This document shows, piece by piece, positions 8,701 to 16,668 of a DNA stretch of 64,000 nt. The stretch spans positions 1 through 64,000 of the forward strand of contig NZ_KB898665.1 in assembly GCF_000377765.1 (NCBI RefSeq), given 5' to 3'. The stretch is from Gracilibacillus lacisalsi DSM 19029 (lineage in GTDB: Bacteria; Bacillota; Bacilli; Bacillales; Amphibacillaceae). The notes below the pieces were generated by a model, which did no database searches, was not told the DNA's origin, and was given only the letters and a program-made list of their open reading frames with translations. Both the position numbers and the translations under genes were made by a program. Each line of letters begins with the position of its first letter. The stretch's first letter is position 1.

Positions 8701-10379
8701 GTTGTTACTGGCGTATAGCCTTGTTCTTCTGCTTCTTCCGCACTTGCAAAGAAGATACGGTTCTCTACGGGAACTTCTGCATATTCGGTTGGTTCTACAT
8801 ATTCTTTCGTATCGGAGTTCCCTACATAACGATGGAAATCTCCACCTTCTGTAATGGCACGGTACGCAAATGGTAACTCTGTTAATGGGTTTTCAGGATT
8901 CCAAATACCGCGTTCGCTATCTATTGCTTCTTTGACTGCATCCTGATAAAGCTGATAATTATCTTCATCACCAATTGGCCAGATAAAGTAGGTTGCTGCG
9001 AATCCTTCTTTAACTAGTTCCAGGTTCGTATTTACGCCATCTTCATTGATGACTTCCGCTAGCAATCTACCATATTGATCAGTAGGTTCTTCACCAATTT
9101 TTAATGTTACGGTTGAACCTTCTGGTAATAATTCTTTCAAGCGCTCGGTTGCATATTGACCATGCTCTTTTTGGTTTTCCTCATCTACACCATTAGCTCC
9201 AGATACACTTGTTTCCGGAGTGTCTATGTTAACAAAACGTACTCGATCAGACCCTAATACTGGTGTTGTTAAACGAATGGTGTCACCATCAGAAACATAC
9301 TCTACAGTGGATGTATATTCTCCCCCAGCATCTGGTGCGTCCGGTTGCTCCTCCGCTAATGATAGATCACTAGCTTTTCTAGGTAATAGTTGATAGCTAT
9401 TGTATTGACTTAAAACAGCTGTAATATCATACCATTTTCCTTCTTCGATATCAGCAACATCCAACGTGCCTTCCATCACTCTTAATGTCGTACTATTAAA
9501 GTCACTATCGATTAAGGAAATATTATAGCCTCCACCAGCTGGATCAGATGGAATACTTTGAATATATCCGGAAACAGTAACTAGTTGACCTTCTAACGGT
9601 TCAGCTACTGCTTCATCGTTTAAGTCTGCTATCGTGATAGCTGTTGGTTGTGGTAACGATTCATCATTAGAAATCACTTCTATTTCATTTGGAATAATTT
9701 CAGTTAAACCACGATAAACATCAATTTCCCCTGTAACTTGTACTACATCTCCTTCATTTAATGTTGGAAAAGAAGATCCATCAAATGCAAAAAGATTAAT
9801 ACCTGCAGTTTCATCTTGTATGTATGTGGATAATTGACTGCTATTTGGATCTGCTAGATTACTAGAAGTTACCACACCTTCAATGGTTACGACACTTCCA
9901 TTGCTTTGTTGACGTGCTTCTGAAATCGATAGGTCAGACGGAACTGGTTCTTCATCCTCTATTAAATCACCATCAGCAAATTTAATACTCGTTACAGATT
10001 TAATCGCTTCCTGAGAAGAATAAAGATCCCTTTTACCTGTCACAATAACTTTTTGTCCTAACGCTACTTCATTTAACATTGGACTAAATTGATCACGTTG
10101 ATCTGGTTCTAGCTTAACAAGGATAGATGTAGCTGTATCATTATTCTCTTCTGCTACTTTTATTGCGTACTGAGAATTAAAAGGGGCTACTATATACCCT
10201 TCCATTGTCACTTCTGTATCATGACCTTCTGCCAATGCATCAGATACAGAAATAGCCTCCGTCTCTTGTTCTTGGGCATTTACTTCTACTATAGGTATAA
10301 ATGCTGTTGAGAGTTGAGTAAATACAAGTAAAAATGCCAAAAATATGCTAGATATTTTTAAGCTTAAATGTCGCTTCAT
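5751..10379 (-). CDS. Cell-wall-anchored multidomain nuclease / 5'-nucleotidase
   Basis: The product is a 1542-residue exported protein. A signal peptide (hydrophobic segment about 11-34, ending near VNAQ) is followed by OB-fold-like repeats (about 40-350). A thermonuclease/SNase-like domain comes next (about 355-500; VSDGDTIRL, NIDTPET). Then there is a metallophosphoesterase domain (about 568-810; MNDLHG, HAGDM, GNHEFDEG, AAHNHQ) and two copies of the 5'-nucleotidase C-terminal domain (from about 881 and 1076, each with a GYN(A/G)Q(E/D)L start and an NGGGI motif). A further beta domain, an Asn/Asp/Glu-rich linker, the sorting motif LPDTA near 1509, a membrane segment and RKRK complete it. 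B. subtilis YhcR has a similar plan. GAGGAGGAGAGA precedes the ATG at 10379. Its likely role is degrading extracellular DNA/RNA to nucleosides and phosphate. Confidence 0.9.
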   Translation of the reverse strand: MKRHLSLKISSIFLAFLLVFTQLSTAFIPIVEVNAQEQETEAISVSDALAEGHDTEVTMEGYIVAPFNSQYAIKVAEENNDTATSILVKLEPDQRDQFSPMLNEVALGQKVIVTGKRDLYSSQEAIKSVTSIKFADGDLIEDEEPVPSDLSISEARQQSNGSVVTIEGVVTSSNLADPNSSQLSTYIQDETAGINLFAFDGSSFPTLNEGDVVQVTGEIDVYRGLTEIIPNEIEVISNDESLPQPTAITIADLNDEAVAEPLEGQLVTVSGYIQSIPSDPAGGGYNISLIDSDFNSTTLRVMEGTLDVADIEEGKWYDITAVLSQYNSYQLLPRKASDLSLAEEQPDAPDAGGEYTSTVEYVSDGDTIRLTTPVLGSDRVRFVNIDTPETSVSGANGVDEENQKEHGQYATERLKELLPEGSTVTLKIGEEPTDQYGRLLAEVINEDGVNTNLELVKEGFAATYFIWPIGDEDNYQLYQDAVKEAIDSERGIWNPENPLTELPFAYRAITEGGDFHRYVGNSDTKEYVEPTEYAEVPVENRIFFASAEEAEEQGYTPVTTGEEPSDDILEVQLLSMNDLHGKIDQEYVLDVDGEDAVYGRMDYTAQAIKEREQENENTLLVHAGDMIGGSSPISGLLQDEPTVEIMNEMGFDVGTVGNHEFDEGLDELKRMVNGGDHPEGLGTEGYEGMNFDVLCANCIQEDTGETYLPPYAIQEVDGVEIGFIGVNTQETMNMVMPSSLENVAFTDETEAVNDAVYELQEQGVEAIVVLAHMPATQSGSTATGAAADLAKNTDDAVDIIFAAHNHQVVDAVVDEKWIIQASEYGKAFADVDIQIDRETKDIVDVESEVVFVKQDDYQPEPAVESILNKYEAEIESIVNEEIGYNAQELTGQYTNDGDHGLGNLIADGMKWTMDADFAMHNGGGIRDSLNVGPITWGEVFNILPFANNVMSVEIKGKDLIPILNDNLSSYGSDYSVSGLHYTYNYDYQHVVDITFPDGSPIDPDETYVLATNNYIGTQDGPIKNLGENPIMGPIDVDAAVDYIKYLDTSEENPLVIGPEGRIAQTDEIPDIDDEGETIGYNGQDLVGSYTNGIDHGLGNLITDSMRMEMDSDFAVTNGGGIGSSLLAGPITTSSLEKILTHGNTLVKMEVTGAELEDILNAQLSDNGSDYSVSGFQYRYNKAANKVISITLPNGKKVKKNDTYTLTTNSYLASRGVFASIDSEREEGPVDVEALENYIISLETTEDNPLLYGTEGRISTVPKVTLPDVVNNKAEVKDVIFDHVAAKGKATVDFTEVEDIDDSQPLEITVTKSQLTKLKEKDAVLAVKKNDVTLEFPAAVFSGEQDATIIIEKLADVEGAKSAVYDFTLVEGETVISDFSETEGVQLAFNIHDENVENSDLLKVFYLNEETDEWVEIGGEYQDGIVTATTTHFSIFTVMEANEDDENNDNDDTNNNGGNNEGDDTNNDVGNNDDGENNNNDGDSKDNDEDSNGSEDQEKSEDASTEKNELPDTATSMFNYVVAGVVIIALGLLILIRKRKLNL

Positions 10380-10446
10380 TCTCTCTCCTCCTCTATTATT
10401 TTGACTATCTTCCACCTCTGATTCTATCAATTCAAGATTGAAATTA

Positions 10447-10484
10447 ATTAAACTCTGCGTAAAGTGTTTGTTAACTTTTGTAAA
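10447..10484 (-). promoter_or_regulatory. Probable PhoP-binding box upstream of the surface nucleotidase
   Basis: Read on the minus strand, four TT-hexamers occur in phase: TTTACA, TTAACA, TTTACG and TTTAAT, starting at 10484, 10474, 10463 and 10452 (steps of 10, 11 and 11). This matches the known Bacillus Pho box of TTAACA-like repeats with about 11-bp period. A possible -10 TAGAAT lies at 10427-10422. Regulation by phosphate limitation is inferred and fits the encoded phosphoesterase. Confidence 0.55.
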
Positions 10485-10574
10485 GATATATAATGATCAC
10501 TGAGGATAATTCCAATTTATGTGACGTCGTTATAAGTGACTGTACACCTCAATCAATTATTTACATTTTTAGTC

Positions 10575-10603
10575 TTGTATCTGATGATGAAATCACGTAC
10601 AAT
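10575..10603 (+). promoter_or_regulatory. SigA-type promoter of the galKETM operon
   Basis: TTGTAT (10575-10580) and TACAAT (10598-10603) have a 17-bp spacer, so transcription would start near 10610, inside the shared operator candidate. Confidence 0.6.
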
Positions 10604-10607
10604 ATAG

Positions 10608-10639
10608 TTAATAAATTAATTTAATTAAGTCTACAAAAT
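10608..10639 (+). promoter_or_regulatory. Putative operator shared with ganS
   Basis: TTAATAAATTAATTTAATTA (10608-10627), followed after two bases by TCTACAAAAT, is repeated at the ganS promoter (33249-33280) with only two differing bases in 32. The centre AAATTAATTT is a perfect palindrome. The site overlaps the predicted transcription start of galK, the usual place for a repressor. The ROK regulator at 34.6-35.8 kb is the best candidate binder, by location only. Confidence 0.6.
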
Positions 10640-10661
10640 ATTTCAAAGGGTGAAAATTCAA

Positions 10662-11834
10662 ATGGATGTAAAAAGATTAGTTGCCAAGTTTCAAGATATG
10701 TTCCAAACAACTGAACAGCCAAGAGCATTTTTTGCACCAGGTAGAATTAATCTGATCGGAGAACACACAGATTATAACGGCGGGCATGTCTTCCCTGCTG
10801 CAATTTCCTTTGGTACGTATGCGTTAGCAGTACCAAGACAGGATCGAAAGGTTCGACTCTATTCGGATAATTTTCCTGATAAAGGAATAATCGACGTTTC
10901 ACTAGATGACCTTTCCTACAAAAAAGAAGACGATTGGACCAATTTTCCGAAAGGGATGATGCTTTACTTCCAAGAAGAAGGATTTAACATTGATAAAGGA
11001 TTTGACGTATTATTCTACGGAAATATTCCTAACGGTGCGGGGCTCTCCTCCTCAGCTTCGATTGAACTTGTAACTGGGGTTTTATTAGAAAACCTTTACC
11101 GACTCGATATAGATCGTATTCGGATGGTCCAACTTGGACAAAAAGTTGAAAACGATTATATTGGTGTCAACAGTGGCATTATGGATCAATTTGCAATTGG
11201 CATGGGAAAAGCAGATCACGCAATGTTATTAGACTGTGATACATTAAACTATCAATATGCACCAATAAAATTGGAAAATCATGATATCATTATTATTAAC
11301 ACGAACAAAAGACGCGAACTCGCTGATTCCAAATATAATGAACGTCGCAGCCAATGTGAAGCAGCACTTGCCGACCTGCAAAAAGAACTTTCTATTAACA
11401 GTCTTGGCGAATTAACACCGGAACAATTCGAGGAAAGCCGTTCATTAATCAGTGATGAAACAAACCAAAAACGGGCAAAACATGCTGTATATGAAAATGC
11501 TAGAACGATCGATGCTTTGAAAAAGTTAAATGCTGGCGACCTCGAAGAATTTGGTCAATTAGTGAACCAATCGCATGTTTCATTACGCGATGATTATGAA
11601 GTTACAGGTATGGAGCTTGATACCATTGCCGAAACCGCTTGGCAACAAAAAGGTGTTCTTGGTGCCCGAATGACAGGTGCTGGATTTGGTGGATGTGCGA
11701 TAGCTATCGTAGAAAAGACAATGGTTGAAGCTGTCAAAGCAGCCATTGGCAAAGCCTATCAAGAAAAAGTAGGTTACACACCAACCTTTTACGTAGCCGC
11801 AATAGGAGACGGTGCTAAAGAAATATCACTTTAG
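10662..11834 (+). CDS. galK: Galactokinase
   Basis: GalK phosphorylates D-galactose to galactose-1-phosphate, the first step of the Leloir pathway. The protein has 390 residues, the usual length. The GHMP-kinase galactose signature PGRINLIGEHTDYNGG lies at about 26-41. The ATP-binding motif GAGLSSSAS lies near 126, and the C-terminal GHMP motif is MTGAGFGGC. A GTG 12 nt upstream is possible, but AAAGGGTG fits the ATG at 10662 better. It is the first gene of galKETM, although about 320 bp of repeat DNA separates it from galE. Confidence 0.95.
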   Translation: MDVKRLVAKFQDMFQTTEQPRAFFAPGRINLIGEHTDYNGGHVFPAAISFGTYALAVPRQDRKVRLYSDNFPDKGIIDVSLDDLSYKKEDDWTNFPKGMMLYFQEEGFNIDKGFDVLFYGNIPNGAGLSSSASIELVTGVLLENLYRLDIDRIRMVQLGQKVENDYIGVNSGIMDQFAIGMGKADHAMLLDCDTLNYQYAPIKLENHDIIIINTNKRRELADSKYNERRSQCEAALADLQKELSINSLGELTPEQFEESRSLISDETNQKRAKHAVYENARTIDALKKLNAGDLEEFGQLVNQSHVSLRDDYEVTGMELDTIAETAWQQKGVLGARMTGAGFGGCAIAIVEKTMVEAVKAAIGKAYQEKVGYTPTFYVAAIGDGAKEISL

Positions 11835-11845
11835 GCTCTTACTGG

Positions 11846-12090
11846 TTCGTAGTTGATACAAACTGCGAAGTAGCTTAGTTGCAAAGTTCACAGGACTTCT
11901 CTTCCGGGGATACCTCTTTCCCTTCCCTGGATATCCTTTGCTGTTCCGGGGATATGCCCTTCTCTTCCCTGGATATAGTCGTTTATCCTCGGAAGAGAAG
12001 AACTTTTCCCTGGAAGAGAAGCCTTTTTCCTCGGAACAGATCGTTGCTTCCGGGGATATCTCTTTTCCATATCTACGTTACCTCACAGTT
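11846..12090. repeat. Element D: ACTGCGAAGTA ends enclosing a GGATA repeat array
   Basis: The left end TTCGTAGTTGATACAAACTG (followed by CGAAGTAG) at 11846-11873 nearly equals the left end of composite element B. The right end ACGTTACCTCACAGTT at 12075-12090 resembles the right end of B. Between them the hairpin modules are absent. Instead about eight short units of the types TTCCGGGGATA, TTCCCTGGATA, CCTCGGAAGAGAAG and TTCCCTGGAAGAGAAG alternate. This fills the galK-galE gap. The small open frames here are unlikely to be genes. Confidence 0.65.
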
Positions 12091-12150
12091 TATGAATTTT
12101 GTGAATGGTTACTATTTTAATATTTTTTAAGTTAGAAAGGATGATGACAA

Positions 12151-13143
12151 ATGCGTATTTTAGTTTTAGGTGGAGCTGGTTATATCGGTTCACACGCTGT
12201 ATACCAATTAATTGATCAGGGATATGAAGTAGTAGTGATTGATAATTTATTGACAGGGCATGCGGGAGCAGTCCATCCTGACGCAACATTTTATAATGGT
12301 GATATTCGTGATATCGAATTCTTGCGTGAAGTATTTACACACGAAAAGATTGATGGAGTACTCCATTTTTCAGCAAACTCTCTAGTAGGAGAATCAATGG
12401 AAGACCCTCTTAAATATTTTGATAACAATGTTTACGGAACCCAAGTATTACTGCAAGCCATGACAGAATTCGATATCAAACATATTGTCTTTTCTTCTAC
12501 CGCCGCAACATACGGTGAACCAGAACAAGTACCAATTACCGAAACAATGCCAACAAAACCTACTAATACGTATGGTGAAACAAAATTAACGATGGAAAAA
12601 ATGATGAAATGGACCGAAGCAGCTCATGGTATCCGTTTTGTATCACTTCGTTACTTTAATGTTGCCGGCGCACGAAGTACAGGTGAAATTGGTGAGGACC
12701 ACCGACCTGAAACACACTTAATTCCGATTGTATTGCAAGTAGCGTTAGGTCAAAGAGATCATATCTCTATTTTTGGTGATGACTACAATACTGCAGATGG
12801 CACCTGTATCCGTGACTACATTCATGTTGAAGATTTGATCGATGCTCATATACTAGCACTAAAATATTTAAAAGAAGGCGGAGAAAGCAATGTCTTTAAC
12901 TTAGGAAGCAGTCAAGGTTTCTCTGTAAAAGAAATCATCGATGCCGCACGCAAAGTAACAAATCATGCGATTCCGGCAGAAGTAGCACCAAGAAGAGCAG
13001 GAGATCCTAGTACATTAATTGCTGCATCAGATAAGGCAAAGCGTATTCTTGGTTGGAATCCGACCAGAACTGATATTGATCGCATTATTACCGATGCATG
13101 GAATTGGCATCAGGCAAATCCAACAGGCTACAAGGAGGATTAA
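12151..13143 (+). CDS. galE: UDP-glucose 4-epimerase
   Basis: GalE interconverts UDP-galactose and UDP-glucose. The 330-residue protein is an extended short-chain dehydrogenase. The Rossmann motif GGAGYIGSH is at 7-15, the serine/threonine region [11 protein letters not shown] near 117-127, and the catalytic YxxxK (YGETK) starts near residue 141. AAAGGATG precedes the ATG at a normal distance. The galT start follows its stop by one base, and the galT ribosome binding site lies within the galE 3' end, which suggests translational coupling. Confidence 0.95.
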   Translation: MRILVLGGAGYIGSHAVYQLIDQGYEVVVIDNLLTGHAGAVHPDATFYNGDIRDIEFLREVFTHEKIDGVLHFSANSLVGESMEDPLKYFDNNVYGTQVLLQAMTEFDIKHIVFSSTAATYGEPEQVPITETMPTKPTNTYGETKLTMEKMMKWTEAAHGIRFVSLRYFNVAGARSTGEIGEDHRPETHLIPIVLQVALGQRDHISIFGDDYNTADGTCIRDYIHVEDLIDAHILALKYLKEGGESNVFNLGSSQGFSVKEIIDAARKVTNHAIPAEVAPRRAGDPSTLIAASDKAKRILGWNPTRTDIDRIITDAWNWHQANPTGYKED

Positions 13144-13144
13144 C

Positions 13145-14638
13145 ATGGCCGATATCTCAAGCTTAGTGAACACATTAGTCAACAAAGCTATTGAGAAAGA
13201 ATTGATTCAGACCAGTGACGAAATTTATGCACGTAATCAAGTGTTAGGCCTGCTTAATGAAGCAAGTTATCAAGATGACGCAGAACTGCTAAATCTGGAT
13301 ATTCCAGATATTTTAGAAGATTTAGCGGAGCTAGCAGTAAACAAGGGATTAATCGAGGGCTTACTTGACGAAAGAGAACAACTAACAGCGAAAATTATGG
13401 ACGTTTTTATCTCAAAGCCTTCAGAAATAAACCAAACCTTTTATTTGAAATATCAAGCGTCACCAGAGCAAGCAACCGACTATTTCTATCAATTGAGTAA
13501 AGATAGTAATTACATTCAAACGAAACGGATTGCGAATAACATTCATTTCAAAACAGCATCAGATTATGGAGATTTAGACATTACGATCAACCTGTCAAAA
13601 CCGGAAAAGGATCCCGAACAAATTAAGCGTGAAAAAGAAATGAAACAGGATATCGCTTATCCAAAATGTTTATTATGTGCGGAAAATGAGGGCTATGTAG
13701 GTCGGATCGGTCACCCGGCACGTTCTAATCACCGGGTTATTGAGGTTCCCTTGGAAGGGGAAGATTGGTTTCTACAATATTCTCCTTATGTTTATTACAA
13801 TGAACACAGTATACTGTTCGCAAAAGAACACCGGCCAATGAAAATTAATCGAGATTCTTTTGCCAGACTTACTGCTTTTGTTGAAAAATTTCCTCATTAC
13901 TTCATTGGATCAAATGCTGACTTACCGATTGTTGGTGGCAGTATTTTATCACATGATCACTATCAAGGTGGTCATTATACCTTTGCTATGACAAATGCTG
14001 AAGAGGAATTCAGCTTTACATTGGACGATTTTTCCGATGTGGAAGCAGTGGTAGTCAAATGGCCATTATCAGTGATTCGCTTACGCCATACTGATCGCAA
14101 CAAACTAGTGGATGCATCTGATTACATTTTACAAAAATGGCGAGAATATAGTGATCCTGCTGCAGATATTCTTGCTTTTACAGATGATACGCCACATAAC
14201 ACGATCACACCAATTGCCCGCAAACGTGGCAAATTATACGAAATCGACTTGGTATTACGTAACAATCGTACAACAGATGAACACCCGATGGGCCTCTTCC
14301 ATCCACACGAGGATGTTCACCATATTAAGAAAGAAAACATTGGACTTATTGAGGTGATGGGGCTTGCAGTACTTCCTCCCCGTTTAAAAGAGGAAATGGA
14401 GACAATCAAAAAACACCTGCTTGGCGAAAAGGTAACGGTTGCAGAATACCATCATGATTGGGTACAATCTATTGAAGATAGATATTCACCTATAACTAAA
14501 GACAACGTTAACAAAATAGTAGAAGATGCACTAGGACAAAAATTCGCGCGTGTCTTGGAAGATGCCGGGGTGTATAAAACAAACCAGACCGGAAGAGATG
14601 CGTTTAAACGATTTTTGTCACACTTAAATGAAAGATAA
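13145..14638 (+). CDS. galT: Galactose-1-phosphate uridylyltransferase (class II, Firmicutes type)
   Basis: GalT exchanges UMP between UDP-glucose and galactose-1-phosphate. The 497-residue length and overall sequence match the Gram-positive class II family (B. subtilis GalT is about 510), not the shorter HIT-like E. coli type. Visible segments include YPKCLLCAENEGY, GGSILSHDHYQGG and HPMGLFHPHEDVHHIKKENIG. AAGGAGG at the galE end sets the ATG at 13145; longer in-frame extensions would run back into galE. It is the third gene of the Leloir operon. Confidence 0.95.
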   Translation: MADISSLVNTLVNKAIEKELIQTSDEIYARNQVLGLLNEASYQDDAELLNLDIPDILEDLAELAVNKGLIEGLLDEREQLTAKIMDVFISKPSEINQTFYLKYQASPEQATDYFYQLSKDSNYIQTKRIANNIHFKTASDYGDLDITINLSKPEKDPEQIKREKEMKQDIAYPKCLLCAENEGYVGRIGHPARSNHRVIEVPLEGEDWFLQYSPYVYYNEHSILFAKEHRPMKINRDSFARLTAFVEKFPHYFIGSNADLPIVGGSILSHDHYQGGHYTFAMTNAEEEFSFTLDDFSDVEAVVVKWPLSVIRLRHTDRNKLVDASDYILQKWREYSDPAADILAFTDDTPHNTITPIARKRGKLYEIDLVLRNNRTTDEHPMGLFHPHEDVHHIKKENIGLIEVMGLAVLPPRLKEEMETIKKHLLGEKVTVAEYHHDWVQSIEDRYSPITKDNVNKIVEDALGQKFARVLEDAGVYKTNQTGRDAFKRFLSHLNER

Positions 14639-14653
14639 CAGGAGGAACGGGTA

Positions 14654-15700
14654 ATGGAAGTAAAAACAGATGTAGTCCAAGTAAAAGACCAGCAATGGAA
14701 AGAGTTTACCTTAATCAATGATAATCAAATGGCTGTTTCTATCCTCAATTTTGGTGGTATCATTACAAAAATACTTGCACCAGATCGTGACGGAAAGCTG
14801 GAAAATGTCGTAATCGGCTTTGAAAACTATGAAGACTATCTTGACAATCCTGGGTTCTTTGGAGCGTTAATTGGTCGTGTAGCCGGACGAATTGAAAAGG
14901 CGCAATTTGAAGTGGATGGTAAGACATTTACACTACCGAAAAATGAAGGAGAACATCACTTGCATGGCGGTGAACCAGGATTTCATAAATCAATCTGGAA
15001 GGTGGTTCCTTTTGAAAATAATGATGAAGTAGGACTAACACTGACATTAAAAAGCGAAGATGGTGAAAACGGCTATCCAGGGAATCTGTGGATGACAGTA
15101 ACTTATACTTTGAATAATGATAATGCTTTTACGATTACCTATGAAGGTGTAGTTGATCATAAAACGATTCTAACCAGTACTAATCATTCTTATTTTAACC
15201 TTAGCGGTAATTTGAAATCCGATATTCAAAATCATGAGATTACATTGGACAGCAGTCAATTTGTTGAATTAGATGAAGAATTAATTCCAACTGGTAATAT
15301 TTTAGAAGTAGATAATACTGTCTATGATTTCCGAAATGGCCGTCTAATGAAAGATGGGGTGACATCCGATTATAAGCAAAATCTGGTAGCAAATCATGGC
15401 TATGATCATTACTTTATCTTTGACCATTCCAAACAGGAAAGTGCAGTTGTTCATGAGAAAGAAAGTGGTCGTCAGTTAACTGTGATAACCGACCAGCCTG
15501 GTGTGGTGATGTATACATCTAATAATCTGCCAGAAGGATTAGGGTTACGCGAACGAGAATCGGTACAATATTTAGGGCTCTGCCTTGAAACACAAGGTTC
15601 ACCGGCATCAGTCCATCATGAAGGATTCCCTTCCATTTGGTTAGATAAAGATGAAAAATATTTTGCCAAAACTTCTTTTATTTTTGATATAATAGACTAA
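14654..15700 (+). CDS. galM: Aldose 1-epimerase (galactose mutarotase)
   Basis: GalM converts beta-D-galactose, the product of beta-galactosidases, to the alpha anomer used by GalK. The 348-residue protein has the family motifs GRVAGRI, HLHGG and NHSYFNLSG (catalytic His near 177), and the glutamate of CLETQGSP near 311 as the likely base. CAGGAGGAA precedes the ATG, 15 nt after the galT stop. It is the last gene of the operon, followed by a strong terminator. Confidence 0.93.
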   Translation: MEVKTDVVQVKDQQWKEFTLINDNQMAVSILNFGGIITKILAPDRDGKLENVVIGFENYEDYLDNPGFFGALIGRVAGRIEKAQFEVDGKTFTLPKNEGEHHLHGGEPGFHKSIWKVVPFENNDEVGLTLTLKSEDGENGYPGNLWMTVTYTLNNDNAFTITYEGVVDHKTILTSTNHSYFNLSGNLKSDIQNHEITLDSSQFVELDEELIPTGNILEVDNTVYDFRNGRLMKDGVTSDYKQNLVANHGYDHYFIFDHSKQESAVVHEKESGRQLTVITDQPGVVMYTSNNLPEGLGLRERESVQYLGLCLETQGSPASVHHEGFPSIWLDKDEKYFAKTSFIFDIID

Positions 15701-15702
15701 GG

Positions 15703-15736
15703 AAAAGACACTCTTTTACCTAAAAGAGTGTCTTTT
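15703..15736 (+). terminator. Terminator of the gal operon
   Basis: AAAAGACACTCTTTT pairs with AAAAGAGTGTCTTTTT across a short loop and ends in a T run, directly after the galM stop. Confidence 0.9.
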
Positions 15737-15744
15737 TACGCTTT

Positions 15745-15788
15745 TCAATATATAGTATATCTTTTTGTCAAAAAACACTATATATTGA
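15745..15788 (+). promoter_or_regulatory. Paired NrdR boxes upstream of nrdJ
   Basis: TCAATATATAGT (15745-15756) and its exact reverse complement ACTATATATTGA (15777-15788) lie 32 bp apart, three helical turns. Both resemble the known NrdR box (ACACTATATATTGT-like), which usually occurs as such a pair before ribonucleotide reductase genes. The second box overlaps a possible -35 TTGAGA. ATP/dATP-dependent repression by NrdR is inferred. Confidence 0.7.
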
Positions 15789-15873
15789 GAAAATGTGTCG
15801 ATTCTGATACGATATAATAGATTTAATTTAGTTATCATTTTTCACATATATAGATAAAGGAGGCTACTACCCA

Positions 15874-16668
15874 ATGCAATCGACGAAAGACCGGTCATTG
15901 GCAATCAATGTGGAACAGCTGAATGAGGATATTAAGGAATTTCCTCAAGTTCACCCGATTACACCTGATATGCATACCACACATAAAGGTGTATCACGAC
16001 TTGTTATGCTTGACCGATACGCATTCAAAGATACAGAGAAAAAGACATTAAAAAAAGGTGACTTTGTCGTTTTAACGATTAAGGAAGACCCGAAATTCCC
16101 TGCAAGAGGTACTGGTTTCATCTTAGAAATTAATGAAACAAATGGTAAAGCCCGTATTCAGGTAGAGGAAGATTATGTTCACGTATTAGAGAAAGATGAA
16201 GAGCGTGAAACTGGCGTAATCGAACGTTCCTTAAGCACAATCGATAAACCATTAGAAGTATATTACGAACAAATTGCCAAACGTAATGCGACAGGTCTAG
16301 CAGCAGTGGAAACAACAAAAGAAAAACAAGATGAATCGTTCGAACATTTTTACCAAGAACTATCTAGCATGAATTTCGTGCCCGCCGGACGTGTCCTTTA
16401 CGGTGCAGGATCTGATACCGATGTAACATACTTCAACTGTTATGTGATGCCTTTTGTAAAAGATTCACGTGAAGGTATTAGTGATCATCGCAAACAAGTA
16501 ATGGAAATCATGTCACGCGGTGGTGGTGTTGGTACTAACGGATCGACACTTCGACCTCGAAACGCTTTAGCTAGAGGGGTCAATGGTAAATCATCTGGTT
16601 CTGTCTCTTGGCTAGACGATATCGCTAAATTGACACATCTAGTTGAACAAGGTGGGTCAAGACGTGGT
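15874..16668 (+). CDS. nrdJ: Class II (B12-dependent) ribonucleotide reductase, exon 1
   Basis: These are the first 265 residues of NrdJ, which reduces ribonucleotides to deoxyribonucleotides using adenosylcobalamin. It contains the conserved MNFVPAGRVLYGAG and NCYVMPF (Cys near 189) segments, then GGGVGTNGSTLRPR. The genuine coding sequence ends with GGSRRG at 16668. Reading on would add 11 non-homologous residues and stop at 16704. Joined to 17308-19071 in frame it gives an 852-residue protein, normal for the family, with RRG-AQM at the junction. AAGGAGGCTAC precedes the ATG. No cobalamin riboswitch was seen upstream. Confidence 0.92.

Noticed and set aside
11879-12130. Small open frames in both directions in the galK-galE gap
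   Set aside because: They consist of translated short repeats, have no ribosome binding sites, and lie inside element D.
15740-15873. Cobalamin riboswitch before the B12-dependent reductase
   Set aside because: The leader is only about 130 bp, AT-rich, and lacks the conserved B12-box sequence. Only NrdR-like boxes are visible.
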